From positions 405,705-469,704 of the forward strand of contig JANCYW010000010.1 in assembly GCA_026184775.1 (NCBI GenBank): DNA of 64,000 bases. The letters are read 5' to 3'. The translations under genes were made by a program, and so were the position numbers. Positions 20,086-28,736 of the stretch are shown here, one piece after another. Every line of letters begins with the position of its first letter. Position 1 is the first letter of the stretch. The notes beneath the pieces are model-generated. The model was given only the letters and a program-made list of their open reading frames with translations, was not told the DNA's origin and did not search any database. Source of the DNA: Cyanidium caldarium. Its lineage: Eukaryota > Rhodophyta > Bangiophyceae > Cyanidiales > Cyanidiaceae.

Positions 20086-21387
20086 ATGGCGGTCGACCGA
20101 GGCAACGCGTCCCGTGCCGCGGGCTTCTTTTCATGGCCGGGCATCTCGATAGCAGGCAAGGGTTATGCATCCAGGCGAGCACTGATAGGGCCGCGGTGGC
20201 GAAGAGCGTTATCAAAACCGGGCAGCGCGCCGGCCGCTTTCGCCCCTCCATGTCGCGCCGGTCGACTGCCGTGGCGGCCTCCCCAGCTGCGCATGGGAGA
20301 CGCTTCGCCAAACACTGGGAAGAGGGCCGGTGAGGCGGTGGCACCGCCGGGGGACTCGGCGGAGGGACAGCGTTTGCGGCCTTCCTCGGAGCCGCGCTGG
20401 TACATGGTGCAGACCACGCCGGGTCTGGAGGACAACGTGGTGATGACGCTGGAGGCGAAGCTGAAGAACACGCCGTCGGTGGCGAATCTCATACTCGATG
20501 CGTTGGTGCCCAAGGTGAAAGTGATGCACTTGACGCGGTCCGGCGAGCGGTCGGAGCGGTACGAGAAGCTCTTTCCGGGCTACGTCATGGTGAACATGAT
20601 ATTGCAGGACGCGAGTTGGCACTTTGTGCGCTCGACATCGTATGTGGTGCAGTTTGTGGGCACGGATCGGCTGCGGCGCACCCCGTCGGGCAGCATCTCC
20701 GGCAACCGCGGTATCGTGCAGCCGCGGGCGCTGTCGCGGGCGGAGGTGTCGCGCATCCTCCAGCGCATCAACGAGGGCGCCACCATACAGACGACGGACC
20801 TGAATTTCCAAGCGGGCGATCTGGTGAGGGTGGTGCGCGGCTCTTATGCCGGGCGCGAAGGGGTGGTCACGGAGTTGAGTCCGGGTCGCGGCAAGGCGGT
20901 GATCCACTTGCGCTTTCTGGGTCGGGAGATTCCCACCGAGGTGTCCATCGCGGAGGTAGAGAAAACGAACACGGACTCGCGGGCCATTCAGGCCACGGCC
21001 GAGCAGCAGCCGCGAAGCGGTTCGGGCCGGCGGGTGACCGAGGAGAATCGGCACGAGTCGCTGGAGGCGTTGAATCGGCTGGGATACGACTGGCGGGCGG
21101 TGGCTGGCCGCGGCGGTCTGCATCGCATGCCGGCGGCGGCGCTGCGACAGTACTGTCGAGCGCACGGATTGAATGTAGCCGGACGCAAGGATGTGATGGC
21201 GGAGCGGGTGCGTCAGCATCTGGCCGCCGAGGAGATGAAACGGATGGAGGCGGAGAAGGCACAACAACAACAACAACAACTGGAGCCGGTGTCCGATGCA
21301 GTGTTGGAGGCCGCCAAGGATGAAGGCGAATTCTGCGAGGCGAGCATCGGAGACGATGGCGAGTCGCCCGATGAGGCCGATGCGTAG
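20086..21387 (+). CDS. Plastid-type transcription factor NusG with C-terminal SAP domain
   Basis: NusG binds RNA polymerase and promotes processive elongation and pausing control. Here it is fused to extra sequence (433 aa against about 180 in bacteria). Residues 1-100 are basic and Ser/Ala-rich, consistent with a plastid transit peptide. The NGN domain begins at RWYMVQTTPGLEDNV (about residue 104) with the LFPGYVMVNM block. The KOW motif follows in FQAGDLVRVVRGSYAGREGV. After a linker there is a SAP-like helix-turn-helix (about residues 345-385: MPAAALRQYCRAHGLNVAGRK and following), a fold that binds DNA, then a Glu/Gln-rich tail with a short polyQ from CAA repeats. The frame is open back to 19591, but that would overlap the HACD gene, so the ATG at 20086 is preferred. 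Confidence 0.85.
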   Translation: MAVDRGNASRAAGFFSWPGISIAGKGYASRRALIGPRWRRALSKPGSAPAAFAPPCRAGRLPWRPPQLRMGDASPNTGKRAGEAVAPPGDSAEGQRLRPSSEPRWYMVQTTPGLEDNVVMTLEAKLKNTPSVANLILDALVPKVKVMHLTRSGERSERYEKLFPGYVMVNMILQDASWHFVRSTSYVVQFVGTDRLRRTPSGSISGNRGIVQPRALSRAEVSRILQRINEGATIQTTDLNFQAGDLVRVVRGSYAGREGVVTELSPGRGKAVIHLRFLGREIPTEVSIAEVEKTNTDSRAIQATAEQQPRSGSGRRVTEENRHESLEALNRLGYDWRAVAGRGGLHRMPAAALRQYCRAHGLNVAGRKDVMAERVRQHLAAEEMKRMEAEKAQQQQQQLEPVSDAVLEAAKDEGEFCEASIGDDGESPDEADA

Positions 21388-21885
21388 GGAAATGGATGGC
21401 CAGTAGCGCTTTGTGTATCTCCAGCGGTAAAGATTGAAGTCCATCTGCAAAGACGACAAGTGCGTGTGACGAGGAAGCAGTGGGACGACACAGAGGAGTG
21501 CCCTCATCTGCCCGCCGTGAGATGCCCGTGACCTGGTGGCCGCCTCCCCCTCACAGGTCGCGCGCTCCGCCAGATAACCGTTACCGCAAACCGTAACTCG
21601 CGATGAACGCCGATTTGGCGCGTACTGGCCATCTGGCCAACTTTTTCTCATTTCTTGTTTTTCGCGCAAGGGGAGTCGACGATTTGAATTCCCGGGCGCG
21701 GCTTTTTCTGCACACTTGGCGTTGTCCCGGCGCTCTCCCACCTGATCTACCGGTGAGTGTGTTGGGTCTGGAGTGCGCACACGCTCATCTCCTTCAACTG
21801 TCGTTTGCGTGCGTGTGTTCAGTGTCTTGCGCTGCATATCGTGCTCGTGTCTCCGCATCGGTTCCTCGCCTACCATCGGTTCAAC
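21388..21885. other. Intergenic region, NusG to trefoil gene
   Basis: This 498-bp stretch is the presumed promoter and 5' leader of the trefoil gene. It contains several T runs (TTTTTCTCATTTCTTGTTTTT around 21642-21662 and CTTTTTCTG around 21702). The ORF reading in-frame into the trefoil gene opens at 21757, but the signal-peptide Met is at 21886. No RNA gene was recognised. Confidence 0.5.
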
Positions 21886-23073
21886 ATGGGTGGCGGCAAA
21901 CGTCTTCGCGCCCACTTCCTGATCGCCGCCGCGCTGCTGCTGGTGGCGCTGGCAGCAGCGCCTACGTTTTCTCTCGCGGCGACGGCTTCGCCTTCGGCCA
22001 CCGCTTCTGCCACGAGCTCGGCGACGACGACGGCGACAGCGACAGCGACGCCAACGGTTTCGATAACGGCGACGGCGACGGTCTCGATAACGGCGACGCC
22101 TACGGTCTCGATAACGGCGACGCCCACGCCCATCTGCACCAACATCACCTGCGGCAGCGCTGGCCAGTACACCAACGAGCAGCAATGCCAGCAAGTCGGC
22201 TGCTGCTGGAACTCGAACGACAACATATGCACACTGCGCACCGTGTCCAACTTGTGCAGCGCCGTCTCCGATAACAATCGCGTGGCTTGCGGCTGGGCGT
22301 ACATCTACCCCGACGAGTGCACGTCCATCCCCGGATGCTGCTGGCAGCCGACGCCCAACAACGTGATCGCACCCTGGTGCTTCTACGATGCTGCGCACGC
22401 TCCGCAAGCGTCGGCGGCGGCACAAGAAGTGCAGGCGCCGGTGCCAGTGTGCCCGCCGCCAAACCAGCAGCGCACGCCGTGCGGCCACTCGGGCATCAAC
22501 CGTTTCACGTGCTACTCGCAGGGCTGCTGCTACGACGCGCAGGCGCAGAGCCAGTGGGTGCAGAGCGGTCAGTCGTCGCAGCAGTTCCAGCAGAGCCCGT
22601 ACTGTTACCAGGCGGAGAAGACGTGCTCGGTGCCGCAGTTTGAACGCCAGCAGTGCCAGCTGCAAAATTCGAACCAGCCGTCGGTATTTACGACGCAGCA
22701 GTGTCTGCAAGCCGGTTGCTGTGTGGGATACGGTGGCGAGTGCTATCAGAAACAGGCGGAGTACACTTGCCAGCCGTACGGGTACGTGAGCGACTCCACA
22801 TCGGGCGCGACCAACACCTCCTCGGAGTACATCCCGTGCGGTCCGGAGTGCTGCAACCAGCTGACGCAGAACTGCACGTACACACCGCAGAACAACAACC
22901 AGAACAGCCAGGATCTGAGCAACTCGTTCCCGCAGCAGTCGTTCTGCGTGTGCAAGGACCCGTCGAAGCAGTGCGGCACGTACCTGATCCCGTCGGACAA
23001 CCTTGTGAACAAGGTGCGCTGCTGCAAGGACGACGAAACGTGCGTGAACGACGTATGCGTGGCCTCGACTTGA
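21886..23073 (+). CDS. Secreted trefoil (P-type) domain cysteine-rich protein
   Basis: The 395-residue protein starts with a clear signal peptide: basic MGGGKRLRAH, then a hydrophobic Leu/Ala core and a small-residue cleavage region near residue 31. A Thr/Ala/Ser-rich linker (about 32-82) follows and is probably O-glycosylated. Cys-rich modules come next. The second (about residues 125-167) is a textbook trefoil domain, with CGWAYIYPDEC, GCCWQP and APWCFY. The first (84-117) and third (195-220, GCCYDAQ) are variants with the CC pair, and a further Cys-rich tail contains GCCVGYGGECYQK and CGPECCNQ. Trefoil domains bind glycans and stabilise secreted glycoproteins. A cell-surface or wall role is inferred. 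A broken paralogue lies at about 60847-61590. Confidence 0.88.
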   Translation: MGGGKRLRAHFLIAAALLLVALAAAPTFSLAATASPSATASATSSATTTATATATPTVSITATATVSITATPTVSITATPTPICTNITCGSAGQYTNEQQCQQVGCCWNSNDNICTLRTVSNLCSAVSDNNRVACGWAYIYPDECTSIPGCCWQPTPNNVIAPWCFYDAAHAPQASAAAQEVQAPVPVCPPPNQQRTPCGHSGINRFTCYSQGCCYDAQAQSQWVQSGQSSQQFQQSPYCYQAEKTCSVPQFERQQCQLQNSNQPSVFTTQQCLQAGCCVGYGGECYQKQAEYTCQPYGYVSDSTSGATNTSSEYIPCGPECCNQLTQNCTYTPQNNNQNSQDLSNSFPQQSFCVCKDPSKQCGTYLIPSDNLVNKVRCCKDDETCVNDVCVAST

Positions 23074-23799
23074 AGCGCGCCTCGAGGGGCCCGCCGGGGA
23101 GTGCGTGTGCGCGCACGGGGACACCTATGTTTGAGGGCGATCGGGCATGGCAGGTTGGCGACTCGCCGGTGTAGTGGCAGCTGCTGATGGTGCGCACGCT
23201 AGCCGTACCGCATTTACCGAGAGCGACGGTGATGCTGCGTCAGCCGGGAAGAGGAGGAAGATACATATATCAGGCGAGCGCCTTGGAGGCAGCCCGACGG
23301 GCAGACATACCAAAACGGACCGACACCGTGCGTGTGATAGAAAGCGGAGCGAGACGGAACGGGAGGCGGTTCACGTGGACGCCAGTGACCAGCGGAAGCG
23401 GGGAAGGAGTGCGAGGCAGCCGTTCGTGTCGCCGCGAAACACTTGACGTATCTGCGGCCGCGGTGACGACGGACTCCACACGATCCGCCGGAGTGATCGA
23501 GCTCTTTCGGGTAAAGTATGCAAGTGCGGCCACCTTATGAAGTGGGCGGGCATGTCCCGCAGCCCACCAGCTGCAGCCGTCCGCGGCGGATATCTCCGCT
23601 GCCTGCGGTGACCGAGTCGGTGCGCCTCTACACGTTTTCTCCTCGCACGTGGCTGGCCGATGCGACAGCCGACGTTTGGCCAGTATGTTACAGCGAGCGG
23701 GCGGGAAAGGGAGTCGATACGAGAAATGGGGCTTTGAAGCGATCGGCAGGCTGTGTTTTGGCACAGAGGTGATGGACATCTGAGCGAGACGCCTCGGAG
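23074..23799. other. Intergenic region, trefoil gene to DNMT3 gene
   Basis: The longest ordinary spacer before the subtelomere (726 bp). It holds the trefoil terminator and DNMT3 promoter. Small ORFs on both strands lack conserved features. A weak AT-rich patch (GATACATATATCAG near 23258) is the only local composition change noticed. Confidence 0.5.
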
Positions 23800-25764
23800 A
23801 TGACCTCGGAGCGGATCGCCGTGGGCACCACGGCCCTTTCGTCGCCAACGCCCGCCCTCGACACGCTCCCTCCCGCCGACGCGCTCGACGCCTCGGTGCA
23901 GTCCGTGCTGCCCACGCCGGAGGACTTTGCCGGCGATGCGTGCATACTGTGTGAGTCGCGCGGGCAGCTGGTGGTGTGCAGCGGCGCGGACGCTTTTCGG
24001 TGTCGCGGCTGCGTGTGTGAGGCGTGCTGCGACCGCTTCGGTTGGCCGTGGGCAGAGTACACCCGCGCCGAAAATGCCGTGGCCTTCACGTGTCCGCGGT
24101 GCGTGTCGGACGGCGCGGCAGTGGCGAGCGACGGATCTATCGTCTGTGCAGCCGACCTCGCCACCGTCGCTTCCGATCCGGTCACCGTATTATCGGGTGC
24201 CGTGGCCGCGCGTCACCTGCAGCGGTTGGCGATGGCGCGCGCCTTTTACCGCTGCTGCAAACGAGCGCGCATCGACACCGTGGATTCGTTCCGTCGCCCT
24301 GCTGACGAATGCGGGATGTTTGCGGCCCATCCGTGGGTGCGCGGCGGTCTGACCGTAGACGACGCCGACGGCAATCACACCGCCTGCCAAGTGTGCAGCC
24401 GGGCCGGCGGCATCATGTTGCTGTGCGACGGTTGTCCGGCGGCGTTCCACATGCCCACCTGTCTCCCGCCAGCGGTCGATATCGCAGCCGGCCACCTGCG
24501 GATACAGCTGCCGATGACCTCTGTCACTGCCGATACCGCCTCTTTTCCACCGCCATCCCATCGCGACTTGTGGCTGTGTGCGGTGTGTCGCCTCCATCGG
24601 CACCGGCTGCCTCCCGCCTCTGACACGCACGCACCGCCGCCACTCGGTTCCCTCACGGATCTCTTCGCGTCCGGTGGGCGGCATGCACCGTGGCACTGGC
24701 CGTGCGCGCGCTTCTCCGGTCCGCGCCTGGTGGTGCTATCGCTGTTCGACGGCATCGCCGCGGCGCGTCTGGCGCTGCAACTGCTGGGCGTCCCGGCGCG
24801 ATTCATCCACTACTACGCCTCCGAGATCGATCGCGACGCGCTCACCGTGGCCGCCGACCGCTTCCCGGACATTCGGCAGCTGGGACGGGTGGAGAGCATC
24901 GGCTCGCGCGATGACATACCCGATGCGGTCGACCTGCTCGTCGGCGGCTCACCGTGCACCACCTTGAGCGGTCTGGGCAAGCGCGCCGGCCTCTACTGCG
25001 GTCCATCGACGTTGTTCTTCGAGTTTGTGCGGGTGAAGCGAGCGCTCCGCCCGCGATTCTACCTCTTCGAGAACGTGTCCTCCATGCGGGCGGTGGACAA
25101 GCAGTGCATTCGGGCGTTCCTCACCGATGACGCCGCGGAGCCGTGCTATTTCGCGGAGCTGGACGCCAGCCGCGTCACTGCCAGCTTGCGGCGGCGCATC
25201 TACATCGCCAATTATCGGCTGCCGGCCGGCGACGCCGCCATCGTCGACCGCGGCATCGCCCTGCAGGATGTGCTGGATGATCCACAGTGCAGCGTGGCCG
25301 AGTCGCGCAAGGCGTTCTGCATCACCACCAACAACTCGCAGGGCCGACCGAACGACACCCGGTTCAACGTGATATCGGTGCCGGGGCGTGGTGCGCGTCG
25401 CGGCCTCTCCATCCACGAGGCCGAGCGCTGCCTCGGTTTCCCGACCGACTACACCGCGGCGTTGCAGAGCACGGCGACCGGTTCGGTGTTTGCGCGCCGC
25501 TGGCGTCTGGTGGGCAACTCGTTCGCCGCGCCGATGATCGCCGAGCTGTTGCGGCCGGTGGTGCGCGCGAGCGTGGTGGCCGCGGCCATCACCAGGGACG
25601 ATGAAAAGGGCGGCGGGGATGCTGGCGGGATCGTCGCCCCGATCCGCGTAACCCTGCAGGTGCAGGCGTCGACAGATACCGAACACGAGCACCGCTGCGG
25701 TTTAGGAGGGGGGAGTGGCGCGCGGGGACAGGGAGACGGATGGCCGGCGCGCGCTGAGCGCTAG
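23800..25764 (+). CDS. DNMT3-type DNA (cytosine-5) methyltransferase with ADD-like and PHD fingers
   Basis: A 654-residue de novo-type cytosine methyltransferase, which transfers methyl from SAM to cytosine C5 in the nucleus. MTase motifs are in order and DNMT3-like: motif I VLSLFDGIAAA (about residue 311), the ASEIDRDALTV block, catalytic motif IV VGGSPCTTLSGL (Cys of PC), LFFEF, motif VI LFENVSSM, motif VIII-like RRRIYIANY, ERCLGFPTDYT, and motif X RRWRLVGNSFAAPMI. The N terminus has two zinc modules. Residues 46-105 (CILC..LVVC..CRGCVCEAC..CPRC) resemble the PHD part of the DNMT3 ADD domain. Residues about 196-270 (CQVCSRAGGIMLLCDGCPAAFH ... WLCAVC) form a conventional PHD finger. Its last 63 bp overlap the convergent CCCH gene. 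Confidence 0.9.
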   Translation: MTSERIAVGTTALSSPTPALDTLPPADALDASVQSVLPTPEDFAGDACILCESRGQLVVCSGADAFRCRGCVCEACCDRFGWPWAEYTRAENAVAFTCPRCVSDGAAVASDGSIVCAADLATVASDPVTVLSGAVAARHLQRLAMARAFYRCCKRARIDTVDSFRRPADECGMFAAHPWVRGGLTVDDADGNHTACQVCSRAGGIMLLCDGCPAAFHMPTCLPPAVDIAAGHLRIQLPMTSVTADTASFPPPSHRDLWLCAVCRLHRHRLPPASDTHAPPPLGSLTDLFASGGRHAPWHWPCARFSGPRLVVLSLFDGIAAARLALQLLGVPARFIHYYASEIDRDALTVAADRFPDIRQLGRVESIGSRDDIPDAVDLLVGGSPCTTLSGLGKRAGLYCGPSTLFFEFVRVKRALRPRFYLFENVSSMRAVDKQCIRAFLTDDAAEPCYFAELDASRVTASLRRRIYIANYRLPAGDAAIVDRGIALQDVLDDPQCSVAESRKAFCITTNNSQGRPNDTRFNVISVPGRGARRGLSIHEAERCLGFPTDYTAALQSTATGSVFARRWRLVGNSFAAPMIAELLRPVVRASVVAAAITRDDEKGGGDAGGIVAPIRVTLQVQASTDTEHEHRCGLGGGSGARGQGDGWPARAER

Positions 25765-28383
25765 CGTCGCCGACAACACCAGCAGCAGGCCGAGCGAGAG
25801 CATGCAGGCAGTGGCGCGATACAACTGCATCAACTGCAGCGCCGCCGAGATCCACAGCCAGCGATGCCATTTCGCGGAGATCGTCAGCGACGGCGAGCGG
25901 GCGTGCAGGGACATGCGCCGCGGCACCGGACACACCGTCCAGGCATACGCCAGAGCGATCACGCGGCGGTCGGGCCACGTCCGCGGTGTGAGCGGCAGCG
26001 AGCACAGCGCGGGGACGCCGACCCAGCAGCGCGCGAGCCGGCAGCGCCAACACATGCGTTGCTGGTGGATACAGGGCGGCAGGGCGCGCCACCGATAACA
26101 GATGCAGATCAGGGCGCACCAGCCGCGGTGCATCAGGCGGAACAGAGGCGACGCGGCGAGCCCGGCCGCCGAGACGGCGCCGGGATGGCGCAGCGCCTCG
26201 AGGGCAATCCCACCGCAGGGAATGTCTGATGCCATCGCCGGGGGCGCGGGCGCGCACGTCCACGGCGGCCGATGGCCAAGTTGTACCGCTCGACACCACG
26301 CCACACCGCTGCTGATGGCCGCCAGGACCACGGCGTCGCGAACGTCCGCTTCCCATCCGTGTAGTCGCAGCACTGCCCAACGATCCAACGCCGTCAGCGC
26401 CACCTGCCCAGCAGCTGCAGTGCCGGCGATGATGTGTCGGGTGGCCTGGCGAAAACCGGCGCTGCAGATTGTTGCAACGGTTTCACTTGCGCATGCCTTG
26501 GCAGGCGACGTGCGCCCGCCACGAGCACGCCGTCGCTTCCCCGCAGCGGCATCCCGGTCGCCGCACCTGTTGGCGCGGAGTGTGCGTGCTGTTGTCTGCG
26601 TCACGCCGCCGCTGTCCTCGGTCGATGCAGCGCTCGCGGCGGCATCTGTTGTCGGAAGGGTCGGCAGCGGCGCCGGCTTCTCGCCAGCCGAGGCAGCACC
26701 GTGACGCGACCCGGTATCGATGGCCGGCGGACGATTCCCTATCCCTGAGCAAGCTGGCGCAGGTGGCTCAGGGTGTTCCGAGTCGTCTCCGGCCCCGGTA
26801 AAAAAAGGAGCTGTATCGGTTGCGGACATCGCCGACGGCGGATGGCCATTCATCGCCGCCACTGACGCGATGAGATGCGGGGCATCGCGCTCGGCGGGCG
26901 TGTAGCCGGCCTCGACGACCGACTTGGACGCCGGCGGCGATGCGGGCGCAGCGCTCGGCTGGGGCGCCGGTGCCTGCTCCGTCTTTTCGGACGCCAGACG
27001 TGTCCGCAACCGCTGCTGCAGCGTCGTTGGGAGTGCCTGCCAATCCAACTCTCCGACCAGTGCCGGATACGTCCGCAGCCACCACAAGATGTACTCGAGG
27101 GCGGCGCTCTCGTCGACCGGGTGGAAGAAGCGGCAGCGGCCCTCGCCGCGGTAACAGTTGGGCCAGAAGCGGCAGATGCCGCGGGCGCGCTTCCTCTCCA
27201 GTACCGCGTGCGTCTTGGCGCCGGTGGATGCGGATGGCGGTTTGGATGCTGCGGCGGCGGCGTCTTGCGGTGGGCGCACTGCCGCAGCCGCTCGGCTGCT
27301 CGCGGCGGCGGTTGTCGTCGGCGATCCTGAGGACGATGAGGATTGCGATGGCCCTGGCGTCATCGCTGCTCTACTGCTTGGTTTCTCTCCGAGGCGACGA
27401 CCCAACGCCGCGGACGCATAGGAGCGCGGTTCCGGATTCACTTTGCCACTCCAGCCCGCCGGCAGCACATCGGCACAGAGGCGTGCGACTGGCGCGCCCT
27501 CCGCCCCACCCCGCTCTACGGGTGGCGATGCCGCCGCCGTTTTCCACGCCTGTGGCGACTCGGCCTCGAGCCACGGCGCTTCCAGCAACTCCTGCACCAA
27601 CTTGCGGGTCTGCGATCCCGACGGCGGCGTCGGCGAGCGCGACTCGCTCTGCGAGATCGGCCTGCCGTCATGGAAGCGACCCAGCGTCAGCGACCAGGCA
27701 CTGCTGTCGCCGCTGTCGCCACGGATCGAGTCGCTGCCCCAGCAGCGCGCGGCGCCCCTCACCGGTGGCGCCCAACTGGTGTTCGGTGCGTTCCACGGTG
27801 CGGTGAGCGCGCTGACGCACCCGTACCGGATGGCGAAAGAGTCGGACGTGCCGTTGGACCACCCGGGCGACTGGGTCGCCCGCGCGTCCGCCCAGTCCAT
27901 AGCGGTGTCGCCAACCTCCCGGTGTGCTTGCCCGACGGACACCGCCGGCGTGGGGGGCCACGGCGCTCGAGGGGGTGGTGATGGTGGTGGTCGCCCGCCA
28001 TACACACCAGCACCCCCATACGCTCCCGCCCGCAACATACGTCCAACTGCCAGCTCATCCACGTGTGCGTCGCGTGCCCGCGGCCAACTGGCCGGCGTGT
28101 CCGCCGCCCCGGTAGCCGCCACCTGGCCGCTCTTGTCCGTCGGCGGCGGGGCCCACGTCGGTCGTCCGGTCGCCGCCGAAGCTGTTGACGGCGGCAGCGG
28201 TGGCAAGGACGGCCCGTCACTCACTCCAAACGGGTCCGTCCACGAAAAGTTGCTCTGACTCACCTGAAAGGCGTCCGTGTCCGGTGACGCCTCGGCAGCA
28301 CCGGGGGCGGCAACGGCGGCGCCCTTCATCGTCCCCGTCGGAGCGCCCTGGTGCCCCGAGGACACAGTCCCGCGGCTGGCCAT
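25702..28383 (-). CDS. CCCH zinc-finger protein with C-terminal hydrophobic segments
   Basis: The 893-residue protein contains one clear CCCH finger (C-x5-C-x6-C-x3-H in GICRFWPNCYRGEGRCRFFH, about residue 390), a fold that usually binds RNA. Directly after it comes a helical block EYILWWLRTYPALVGELDWQAL. The long N-terminal part is disordered, Pro/Ser/Gly-rich. The C-terminal 220 residues are unlike typical CCCH proteins: they contain several hydrophobic stretches and Trp/Cys-rich loops, ending in a strongly hydrophobic segment (ACMLSLGLLLVLSATLALSA), which suggests a membrane domain. I used the Met at 28383 (MASRGTVSSG); the frame opens to 28674. Whether the tail belongs to the same protein or reflects a missed splice or separate gene cannot be settled without transcripts. 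Confidence 0.62.
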   Translation of the reverse strand: MASRGTVSSGHQGAPTGTMKGAAVAAPGAAEASPDTDAFQVSQSNFSWTDPFGVSDGPSLPPLPPSTASAATGRPTWAPPPTDKSGQVAATGAADTPASWPRARDAHVDELAVGRMLRAGAYGGAGVYGGRPPPSPPPRAPWPPTPAVSVGQAHREVGDTAMDWADARATQSPGWSNGTSDSFAIRYGCVSALTAPWNAPNTSWAPPVRGAARCWGSDSIRGDSGDSSAWSLTLGRFHDGRPISQSESRSPTPPSGSQTRKLVQELLEAPWLEAESPQAWKTAAASPPVERGGAEGAPVARLCADVLPAGWSGKVNPEPRSYASAALGRRLGEKPSSRAAMTPGPSQSSSSSGSPTTTAAASSRAAAAVRPPQDAAAAASKPPSASTGAKTHAVLERKRARGICRFWPNCYRGEGRCRFFHPVDESAALEYILWWLRTYPALVGELDWQALPTTLQQRLRTRLASEKTEQAPAPQPSAAPASPPASKSVVEAGYTPAERDAPHLIASVAAMNGHPPSAMSATDTAPFFTGAGDDSEHPEPPAPACSGIGNRPPAIDTGSRHGAASAGEKPAPLPTLPTTDAAASAASTEDSGGVTQTTARTLRANRCGDRDAAAGKRRRARGGRTSPAKACASETVATICSAGFRQATRHIIAGTAAAGQVALTALDRWAVLRLHGWEADVRDAVVLAAISSGVAWCRAVQLGHRPPWTCAPAPPAMASDIPCGGIALEALRHPGAVSAAGLAASPLFRLMHRGWCALICICYRWRALPPCIHQQRMCWRCRLARCWVGVPALCSLPLTPRTWPDRRVIALAYAWTVCPVPRRMSLHARSPSLTISAKWHRWLWISAALQLMQLYRATACMLSLGLLLVLSATLALSARRPSVSLSPRATPPS

Positions 28384-28736
28384 ACGAGGCGGTGAGTCTT
28401 TGAGGCGCGACAATGTTTGCCAGTGATTTCCCCCTACGCCGAGCCACACTCTCAATAGACAGGGAACCGCCGACCCGCACTGCACGCTGGACAGAGAACG
28501 CGGGAAGTGCAGAACCGCAGAACAGCCGTCCCGGCGGCATTGCGCGCGCTGACGTGGGCGCGATCGGCCGAAACGGCTCCGCGGGGGAAGCTGCGGCGGG
28601 GCGACGCGGATCAGAGGGTCGCCTCCCCGAGAACAAGGGTGTGGGTTACACAGCGGGAGCCGTATCCGCTCCAAGAGGATTCCCCAGTCAGCTCCACATG
28701 ATGGTCCCTGTTTCAGACCCGCCTCCGCACACTCGT
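28384..28736. other. Spacer between RFC1 3' end and CCCH gene start
   Basis: These 353 bp hold the possible N-terminal extension of the CCCH gene (to 28674) and its promoter. Nothing else was recognised. Confidence 0.45.

Noticed and set aside
21388-21885. Possible permuted or intron-bearing tRNA near TTTGAATTCCCGGG (about 21682)
   Set aside because: Cyanidiophytes have such tRNAs, so I looked, but the T-stem does not pair and no acceptor or anticodon arm was found. A tRNAscan with permuted-gene models would decide.
20212-23124. A 970-codon minus-strand frame across NusG and the trefoil gene
   Set aside because: Composition is Arg/His/Leu-rich shadow; both plus-strand genes it covers have clear domains.
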